The notes below the pieces were generated by a model. The model searched no databases. It had not been told where the DNA came from and saw only the letters and a list, made by a program, of their open reading frames with translations. From Heterobasidion occidentale (taxonomy: Eukaryota > Basidiomycota > Agaricomycetes > Russulales > Bondarzewiaceae), in assembly GCA_039111635.1 (NCBI GenBank), contig JBCAQO010000005.1:992001-1056000 (forward strand): a stretch of 64,000 bases of DNA, written 5' to 3'. This document shows, piece by piece, positions 56,776-64,000 of this stretch. The translations under genes and the position numbers were made by a program. Numbering within the stretch: the stretch's first letter is position 1; every line of letters begins with the position of its first letter.

Positions 56776-58040
56776 ATGTCCTCGAGCGGCACGAAATGGA
56801 CTGCACACAGCATGCTTGGTGAGGATCAAGCATTCTCATATTTGTTTTCTAGCTCATTGCCCTCACAGCCGGCGCTGGTGGCGGTCTCGTCGCCAGCATT
56901 GCGACCTGTCCTCTCGATGTCATCAAGACAAAGCTTCAGGCGCAGCGCATAGCTCATGGACATGCAGACTATCTGGGCGTGTCCGGTGCGTCTGCTGTCT
57001 TCATATGGCAAGACATGTTTATTGACCATCCACCCCATAATCTTCCTGCGAATCTCAGCGACAATACGCCATATCCTACACCATGATGGCCTACGCGGGC
57101 TCTATCGTGGACTTGGTCCGACTATTCTTGGATATCTTCCGACTTGGGCGATCTATTTTGCTGTGTACGACGGAATCAAGACTCGCTTTGGAGAATCGCC
57201 GCTTGGGGATACATCGGCCGATAAACGTCTGTATCCCGCACCGTCCGCAAAGGGCTACCAGCCGCTCATGCGGGAGCATCCATGGTCGCTACATATTATC
57301 TGCGATGTCCGCGGCAGCAGCACTATTTGCACAAACCCGCTGTGGGTCATCAAGACTCGCTTCATGGTACGTGATGACACGGGCCTATTGTTTTTGAGCC
57401 GCCTGCAACAATAAAATGGCTGGCTTGCAGACCCAGTCCCGCAACGAACAGAGGTATCGTCACACTCTCGATGCGGCGGTCACGATATTCCGCACCGAAG
57501 GGATTCGCGCCTTTTATCGTGGCTTACTCCCTAGTCTACTTGGCATCACACACGTCGCGGTTCAATTCCCTCTTTACGAGAAGCTTAAGGTTGTTGCCCG
57601 TGAGTCTGCAATAATTGTATCGGGAATCCTATTAATGCGACATGCAGAGCGTCGCAGTCCGAACAGTCCCCTTCCTTCTTATACCATCCTTCTTTGTTCC
57701 GCGCTCGCGAAGATGACGGCTTCAGTGACTACATACCCTCACGAGGTCGTGCGCACGCGATTACAGACGACTCGGCGTCCGCTCGCTCAACTGGACAACG
57801 GGCAATTGAAGAAGCCCACAAGCATTGTTGCCACGGTGCAGAAAATAATCACGCGCGAGGGTTGGCGAGGACTTTACAAGGGCCTCTCTATCAATTTGAT
57901 CCGGACCGTTCCTAACAGCGCAGTGACAATGCTGACGTTCGTCATTCTAACACATGTCTCAGCCGACTTCACTGACTGTGACCGGATACAGATACGAACT
58001 ACTTATGAGACAGCTCTCCACGCGGACCGAGCGCCGCTGA
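56776..58040 (+). CDS. mitochondrial carrier (SLC25), probably NAD+/nucleotide type
   Basis: Multi-exon. Starts MSSSGTKWTAHSML, then three carrier repeats. Repeat 1: AGAGGGLVASIATCPLDVIK with TKLQAQ and GLRGLYRGLGPTILGYLPTW. Repeat 2: TNPLWVIKTRFM, YRHTLDAAVTIFRTEGIRAF, LPSLLGITHVAVQFPLYEKL. Repeat 3: TTYPHEVVRTRLQTTRR, GWRGLYKGLSINLIRTVPNS, ending AVTMLTYELLMRQLSTRTER by splicing to an exon that stops at 58040. The P-x-D/E-x-x-K/R signatures and the PTWAIYF / GITHVAVQFPLYE features are closest to yeast Ndt1/Yia6-type NAD+ carriers, but other nucleotide-type carriers are possible. Around 57300-57320 the local translation IICDVRGSS would read ILSAMSAAAA in another frame, suggesting compensating small indels. 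Confidence 0.82.
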
Positions 58041-58520
58041 CCTTTCTCGTCTCTTGACTCTCTCTCTCCCATCCCACACGCACAATGCACAACGCATGAT
58101 TTATATCTCCCTCACCGATGCACTGCGTCTGCTTGTACAGCCAGCGCTCTCTCCACGCTACGACATAGAACGCACTCGTCTCTGGAAATATATCTGCACG
58201 CTCAGTGTACCATACATACGCTCGCTCGCTTGTTTCTTTTGTCTCTTGTTCTGGTACACGTTTTTATACTGTTTGATCTACTCCTATGTAATTGACTACT
58301 TATACACTCAGGTACAGGGTTCCGTCGTCTCCAAAATCAATCGGTTTAGCAGTTCAGGTCGGTTGAGTGATTTTTGGATAAGTCCACAATCAGGCGGACA
58401 AGGCATCACGAGCTGAAGCGCTGAGAATCGGGAATGCCGGGAATGCCGGGAGTGCCGGAAGGGTTCCGGGAGAGAGTGTGATGTCACGCTGGAACCCAAA
58501 TCACAGAATCTGAACACATC
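58041..58520. other. intergenic, no gene seen
   Basis: T-rich 3' flank of the carrier gene, then promoter region. A tandem of gccgggaat-type units lies at about 58436-58456. Confidence 0.45.
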
Positions 58521-58892
58521 ATGTCTGCGCGGCGGTCAGGGCTGCAGAAAGACGTTCTAGAGCTTTACAGGCGGTGCGTACATTTGTTTCCCATGGATGG
58601 TTCTCAATGCAGGACTTGATGGTCACTCAACTCTTTCAGCGCCTTGCGCATGGTGCGTGCTAAACCTGAATCAACACGCCCAAAATTCTTGCTGTTCGTT
58701 CGCTACAACTTCCGGCAACAAGCGCAGAATGTTTCGCTCCGCGATGTGAGCGCTATAGAACACCTAATGCGCCGAGGTCGAAGACAGCTCGAGACATATG
58801 AGAGCCCAGCTGTGAAGGATTGCTGGGTGTCACAAGAGATGCGGGACTGGGAAGTGGACCATCGGGGGAGGATCGCTCGTCCTATCCCATGA
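58521..58892 (+). CDS. SDH6: SDH assembly factor 1 (LYR protein, Sdh6)
   Basis: Two exons, 58521-58573 and 58640-58892; 101 residues. N-terminus SGLQKDVLELYRRALRMVRA contains the LYR motif at residues ~16-18 and matches SDHAF1/Sdh6; KFLLFVRYNFRQQAQNVSLR and IEHLMRRGRRQLETY complete the three-helix LYR fold. By family it is a small matrix protein that recruits the HSC20 Fe-S delivery system to the succinate dehydrogenase iron-sulfur subunit. Its C-terminus (DWEVDHRGRIARPIP) is longer than in yeast. Stop lies 34 bp from the convergent uL29m gene. Confidence 0.85.
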
Positions 58893-58926
58893 CATATAGA
58901 GCAGTTGTATATGAGTACGAGTACCA

Positions 58927-59716
58927 TCATGACGACCTAGTGTTGGAGTGCAGAAGGCCCTCAACCGCGAGTTGCACGGCCTCTGTAGGCGTAGACTTCT
59001 CCTTCTGCTCAGCATCTACCCTGCGTTTCCGCAATAGCGCCAGCCTCGATGCCCTCTTAGCGGTCCGATCCTGGCGCGTCCGTGTGTTCTTCTGTTCGGC
59101 GAATATTGCGACAGCACCTTCGTACGCCAGCCGACGCTCGTTGATCACATACTTGATGCGTGCCATGCTCTTTCGACACTGATATACCATCGAAAGCAAA
59201 CATTTATGAGAATATCTAGACAATGCGTCGAGGGATCTGGTACATACCTGGTATTCACGAGTACCCGACGGCGCCGCCGCACCACTTCTCGAGACACCCA
59301 TTCGTCGTAACTCTTCTGACTGCGTGGCGAGCAGATTCCGCTCCCGCAAGAGAACGTACCACAACGTGTGGAGATCTCTGAAGCTCTTGCGCCTCAATTC
59401 CGCGGCCGTCCAGGACCGGCCTATAGCACGTCAGGGCTGATACACTGACATAATAGCCAGGGTATGACGCACCCGTTTTGGTGTTAATATCCTCGCTGTC
59501 CTCCACGGATACATATTTTAGTTTTCCATCGCGTTCCCTTTGCCGAAAGAATGCGAATAAACCGTGGTTGGGGTTCACCGCGATGTTCAAGTGTGGGCGG
59601 AGCGCACCATCAGCCTTCGGCGCTGTCGGGATCGTGTCTAGTGGGGTGCTGAAGCGACGACAATGTGCGAGGGGCTGAAGGAGCTGGACGGAACGTGAAC
59701 GGAAGAACGAAAGCAT
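58927..59716 (-). CDS. MRPL4: mitochondrial large-subunit ribosomal protein uL29m (MRPL47/Mrpl4)
   Basis: Three exons, 59716-59473, 59420-59248, 59178-58927; 222 residues. N-terminal mitochondrial presequence ([20 protein letters not shown]), then the uL29m core [20 protein letters not shown] with [20 protein letters not shown] and [21 protein letters not shown] basic, Ala/Glu-rich tail follows ([20 protein letters not shown]). By family it is a structural protein of the mitochondrial large ribosomal subunit near the exit tunnel. The first ATG in frame is used. A telobox-like motif lies 57 bp upstream of the ATG. Confidence 0.9.
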
Positions 59717-59772
59717 CGTCAATTGGGTGAAGACAGTCCGCCAGGCTGCACGACTACTAAATTAATGCTGTC

Positions 59773-59788
59773 AACCCTAACCCTAACC
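59773..59788. promoter_or_regulatory. telobox-like CCCTAA repeats upstream of uL29m
   Basis: AACCCTAACCCTAACC, about two and a half copies of the telomeric hexamer, located 57-72 bp upstream of the mitochondrial ribosomal protein ATG. In other fungi and plants such teloboxes (Tbf1-type sites) occur in promoters of ribosomal-protein genes. A short interstitial telomere scar is the alternative. Confidence 0.5.
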
Positions 59789-59985
59789 ACACACTGCAAA
59801 ACCCAAAACAGAAGCGGGAGGCTTGATCCCGTCGGTCTTTCACGATTTTTGCATAATACCTAGGCATTCATGCGGCACATCATGGAAAATAGGAAAACAG
59901 GGGAAACAACGGTTGAACGTCTAATATTATTCATTAGTGGTCTTTAGCAGTATGCGAAGGCGATCATCGCTAGGTCGGCGGCCCC

Positions 59986-62907
59986 CTAACGTGTTTTGGA
60001 GTCGGAATCGCTGATCGTGCGGTCCTTTTCATCAACCTGTGCGCCATTCGGGGGCGTTTCGATTATAGTTCCCCCTTCGAGATCCGTCTGAGATGGCTCG
60101 GGGTGCTTTGGACTGTGAACAACATTTCGTTGCAAGTTGTACTTTTTCAAGAATAACACTGGGCAAAAACGACGATATAAGTTGCAAGTCAGGCGGCAGT
60201 GAGGAAGGTAAGGTGACAGACCCATGATGCAACAACGAAGAGGAGTGGAGTATCCACTATCCAGATGGTCGAAAGACTTTTTGTGTACGCGTGAAGAACT
60301 TGCGTCCTCAGAGATTCAGGCTGTAGGGTGATAGAGAAGGTTCGTTATTCTGCCAGCACCAATAAGCTACTTAGAAGCAAACCTGAATATCCTTTAGATG
60401 TGTCACGCTATTAGCGAATGATGTACTGCCGTTTGTTCCAAGGTCGAAAGCAGGTAGCTTCGAAATCCGTTTGTTGAGTTCCTAAGTATGCATACTGTTG
60501 AGACATAAAGCTCGTAGACCTGACTGTGAGCAGCGAAATATACCGATGACCAGATAGCCTGTCCAACTGACACGCTAATCGTTGAGCCAAGGAGTCTATG
60601 CGTGCAGGTCATTGAAGTCTCTATCAGACGGAAGAGTGATATTTACCTGACAAGCATCAAGCCACCAGTACTGGTTGCCATATCTTTGAGTGGCATGGCA
60701 GCCTGCATACCTATAAGGGGAACCTGAAATAGGCCACCGAGGCCAAGCCCAGCAATGAGGGGGAATATTTCTTGCACAGCACTATATACTCAAGTGTGAG
60801 AAGTGTTTTCACTCGCCAATTGACCCTGACGAAGTTGTGCGTACATTGACGAGGTCTCATCGAGCATAATCATGAGTCCGTATCCTAAAGTCATAATCGT
60901 CTAAAAGGTCAAAGCTCATCAGAAGGCAACTAGAGAGAAGAAGGGAAAGGTTGCACAAATGATATCCATATTGGCGGTCGGAAATCGCCCAGAGGTGCCA
61001 CAGCATAACCTGCAATCGCCGACGTGACTGAGGAACCAAGAGAAAACGGAAGCATCCTGTGTTTCGAGTTCGTAAAAGTTCGGAGATCAAAAGTGTAGTG
61101 TCTTACTTTATGCCAGCTTTTGTAGCTGACGCCCCTAACACCTGGTAGTACAGCGGCAGGTAGAACGCCCCTGTACGTTGTGATCTGATCAATACCGATG
61201 ATGAACCATGAGAAAAAGTTGATAGTACCACTGAAGAACGTGAATGAGTGCAAGCAGCTTGACACGAGTATTATACCCGTTGTTCTTGTCTGATAGCATA
61301 TCAGTATATGGCTGACAACATAGGTAGAGGATAGAACGATGTACCTTGAAGACTCGTGGGGGAATAATGGGCGACCTTGTGGTGTGGACCTCCCAAAATC
61401 CTGCAGAAATGAGCAGGACGATGCCAATGACCAGAAGGGAAATAGTGGCCGGGCTTCTCCCTATGCACCATTTACCCAAAAGTCGTTCACAAGTAAGCAA
61501 TACATTGATGAGAGGTCAATTTAGGGATCGACTCACAACTAGTCTCGCTTTGATTAAATCCGAGTAAAGACAGATAACTCCGGCTATAAGGAGGAAAAGC
61601 CCGAGGAAATCGGATTCGCGGACATGTTGTCGAAATGGCTTTCCGTGATGAGGGTTCAAATGAAGAGTAAAGAAAAGTAAAGCGACAGCAGCTCCACCTG
61701 TAGGTCTTGTAATATCAAGGTAAGTCCGTAGCTCGTTCAGTTTAGAATGTGCGGACACACAGGTTCACCCAAAAGCACCTAAGTCAAAGAAAATCATCAT
61801 TTTAATAGATAGACACGTCAAGAACGAACGTACCATCTCCATGAAACGTGATCTGTAAGAGCCTGTCAAATAAGATGGTTTCGATATATGCCTTAACTTG
61901 GTGATATCATGACTCACGCCTCCAACGAGCGGCCCAAGAATTCTTTCTAAGATATTAGCGGAGTCACCGACGCGAGTACATTTTGTACATACGATGCAAT
62001 ACCCCACATCGATCCGATATACGCTCCATATTTACCTCGTCTGCTCAAACGTTAGAAGACGAGGGTCGTTAAAGATTGCAAGTATGAGCTCACTGTTTCA
62101 AAGTTACTATGTCTCCAATCACGATTTGGATGATCTGTATCAAGCCTATAACGCCGGCCGTCTCAGATGAATGTCAAAGAGGAATGTAGATGCCAAAAAT
62201 GTACCTCCGCCACCTATGCCTTGAACTGCTCGAGATATAATCAACCAAGTCATGCTTTGTGCTGCTCCACAAAGAGCCGAGCCAATCTACCCATCGCAGT
62301 CGTCATGTAAGATCGACTATGAATCTAATAACAAGAGAAAACGCACAAGGAAAATGACAATAACGGGGTAGAGGACAAGCTTGCGGCCTATGATGTCCGC
62401 TAACTTGCCGTACAGCGGACCACACGCGGCTGAAGCAAGTAAATAAGCACTGCAGCGTTAGAACATCAGCGAAACAACCCGCTGTGTATTAGCCGTTTCG
62501 ATTACCTGCCAACCCATGAGTAGTTTTGACCACCTCCCAGGTCAGAGACTATTGTTGGCAGCGCAGTCGCAACGCTGACGAACCAAACTTTAGAGAACTT
62601 CCTACAAAAACGGTCCGAGACGGACGAACATTGTTTGATCCAAAGCAGCCTGTGCAGGAATTAATAATTTGGTCAGCAGAGCAAGTCAAGAAAATATTTT
62701 GACGTCTATCTGGCTTACCAAGAACAAGGTCAACATCAACGAACAAAAGACAAGGGGGAGGTTGTTGTGCGGCAAAACCTGCTGCTCGCCGTTTTTCCAC
62801 GAACTATCTGGTGAGGGAATTCTTGAGGGAGAAGGACCTTCCTTGACATCTGGCCCGGATTCCTCACGAGACAAGACTTCGACGGCGGGAACTTGGTCGG
62901 CAGGCAT
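59986..62907 (-). CDS. MFS drug:H+ antiporter, DHA2 (14-helix) type
   Basis: Ten or more exons with short introns. ATG 62907 (MPADQVPAVEVLSREESG) precedes a polar N-terminus and helix 1 NNLPLVFCSLMLTLFL. The spliced next segment reads AALDQTIVATALPTIVSDLG, the DHA2 motif D1. Motif A-like GKLADIIGRKLVLYPVIVIF, helix-rich MTWLIISRAVQGIGGG, then GPLVGG, RWCFFINLPTGGAAVALLF, ESDFLGLFLLIAGVICL, SAGFWEVHTTRSPIIPPRVF and TTGIILVSSCLHSFTFFSG follow. The C-terminal cytosolic tail ends TISDSDSKTR at 59986. By family it exports drugs or metabolites by proton antiport at the plasma membrane; the substrate cannot be told from sequence. Exon-by-exon boundaries in the middle were not all verified. Confidence 0.85.
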
Positions 62908-63485
62908 GCTGTTGTGATCTGTCCTCCAAAAGCACCTACCACCCTTTGTGTGCAAGAGTCAAGAACGAGGAGACTACATCCGTGCATGACTCGATCGGAG
63001 CCTCGGAGTACCATTTAACAGAAAGTGGCACGCTGACGACAACCATATGTCTGAATATCCGGACCGATCCGGGGAATGAGCCACTTTTCCAGCGGTCAAG
63101 TGCCGCGAAGCAGCGTCAAGCGCTCAAGCAAGGCCTCAAGGCCATGTGAACGAGGGCAGTGCTCCCCAGATGCACGAAAAGTGGAAAGAGGATTTTTAAT
63201 CCAGGGCGAAGCCGACGCGCGGAGTTTCAAAACTCTCACCGTTATAAAGGCACACAAGTTGGCCGCGGGGAATTTGAGTTGGCTTTGACAGAATGACAAA
63301 GGAGACAAAAAAACTTATGAAGACTTGTAGATTGGCGCCATACCGTAGTCTTTCAGAGCCAGATCTTGTCACCGTATGTATCTGAGACTGAATGCATTTA
63401 GGACGGATTGATATGAAGGTCTACGGAGGCACATCACGCGCAAGTCAACCTCCCACCATCACTTACTGACCGCTCGAGTCCGTGT
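62908..63485. other. intergenic, no gene seen
   Basis: Promoter side of the DHA2 transporter and 3' flank of the edge gene. No recognisable coding motif. Confidence 0.45.
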
Positions 63486-63990
63486 TCAAAAACCGTCGTG
63501 ACTCTTTCTCTCGATTGACACGCGAGCGCTTACAATTTCGACCGGCGTCGAGCACGCATTGTAAGAAGGGGTCTGTTTCGCTTGGCAGTCTGAAACTAGC
63601 TTCATCCAGCTTGCGTTTCGAAGAGCCCTTCGGGGGTCTTGGTCAGATGTCATGTTCGAGGGAGTCGAGAGTGTCGCCTTAGACTCTGGATGGCCAGGTG
63701 GGGCGGACATAAATTTGCGCGCGAGGAGGGACGGCGAGAGTGTTTGGATTGCCCTTGCGGGAAGAGGAGACCGAATGAGAGCTTCTATAGCTGAGAATGC
63801 CTGGTAACAATCACGTTAACACATAACAAGCAGGATTAAACAATGACAGTGTAGAACTCACCATACAGGCATCCTTCCAGGCGAGCAGGGAAGGAAGCGG
63901 GCGAGGAAGGACACGGCTGTAGCGTGCAAGCGGCGAGGGAGGTTCGCGAACAGTTCTGTATCGCGGAGGGGTACGCGGGACCTGGTACAT
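63486..63990 (-). CDS. uncharacterised protein at right edge
   Basis: Two exons can be joined: one starting ATG 63990 (MYQVPRTPPRYRTVREPPSP) and ending at a GTGAGT donor near 63862, and one from an acceptor near 63809 opening AFSAIEALIRSPLPARAIQT and running to a stop at 63486 (SIERKSHDGF). Not recognised. The N-terminus is Pro/Arg-rich and could be a mitochondrial or nuclear targeting region. A further splice before the stop (GTAAGC near 63530) is possible, in which case the true C-terminus differs. Confidence 0.4.
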
Positions 63991-64000
63991 GATGACGGCT

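Overview
The window is nuclear DNA of a filamentous basidiomycete, most likely an Agaricomycete. Coding genes carry many short introns (mostly 50-70 nt, GT..AG). The gene families are typical of that class: F-box proteins followed by an LRR-like tail, membrane-anchored pepsin-like peptidases, arrestin-like proteins, an orphan seven-helix membrane protein and a cyanovirin-N lectin. These sit beside conserved eukaryotic housekeeping genes. The order (for example Polyporales) cannot be settled from the sequence alone. There are no operons, no rRNA or tRNA genes that I can support, and no CRISPR array.

Layout. 0-30 kb is an accessory-like half. It holds two F-box genes (one frame-broken), a head-to-head pair of paralogous aspartic peptidases, an orphan seven-helix membrane gene, a small secreted cyanovirin-N homologue built from four short exons, and an inverted segmental duplication. 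Each duplicate arm (about 15.47-18.66 kb and 26.48-29.86 kb) carries an F-box gene and a YAE1 gene. The arms flank two tandem arrestin-like genes and a decayed or mis-sequenced trypsin-fold gene. A 379-bp MITE with perfect 24-nt terminal repeats and TA target duplication lies about 20 bp outside the second arm.

30-64 kb is mostly housekeeping: DAD1 (kinetochore DASH complex), PKC1 (cell-wall integrity kinase), an unrecognised acidic protein, endosulfine (PP2A-B55 inhibitor), a small cysteine-rich secreted protein, DNA polymerase alpha B-subunit head-to-head with a SUV39/Clr4 histone H3K9 methyltransferase, the splicing factors CWF19 and PRP2/DHX16, a mitochondrial CLYBL-type lyase, a pRiA4b ORF-3-domain protein, a DUF427 protein, a mitochondrial carrier, the SDH assembly factor SDHAF1/Sdh6, mitochondrial ribosomal protein uL29m, a 14-helix DHA2 drug transporter and an unrecognised gene at the right edge.

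A recurring theme is single-base frame breaks. At least ten sites in eight or more genes each need one inserted base to restore an obviously conserved frame, while other multi-exon genes (PKC1, POL12, both arrestins, DHX16) read cleanly. This points to consensus base-call deletions, pseudogenisation, or both, and should be settled before any of these genes is called dead. Exon boundaries were worked out by eye from splice sites and reading-frame continuity; where I give amino-acid lengths the exon sums divide by three.
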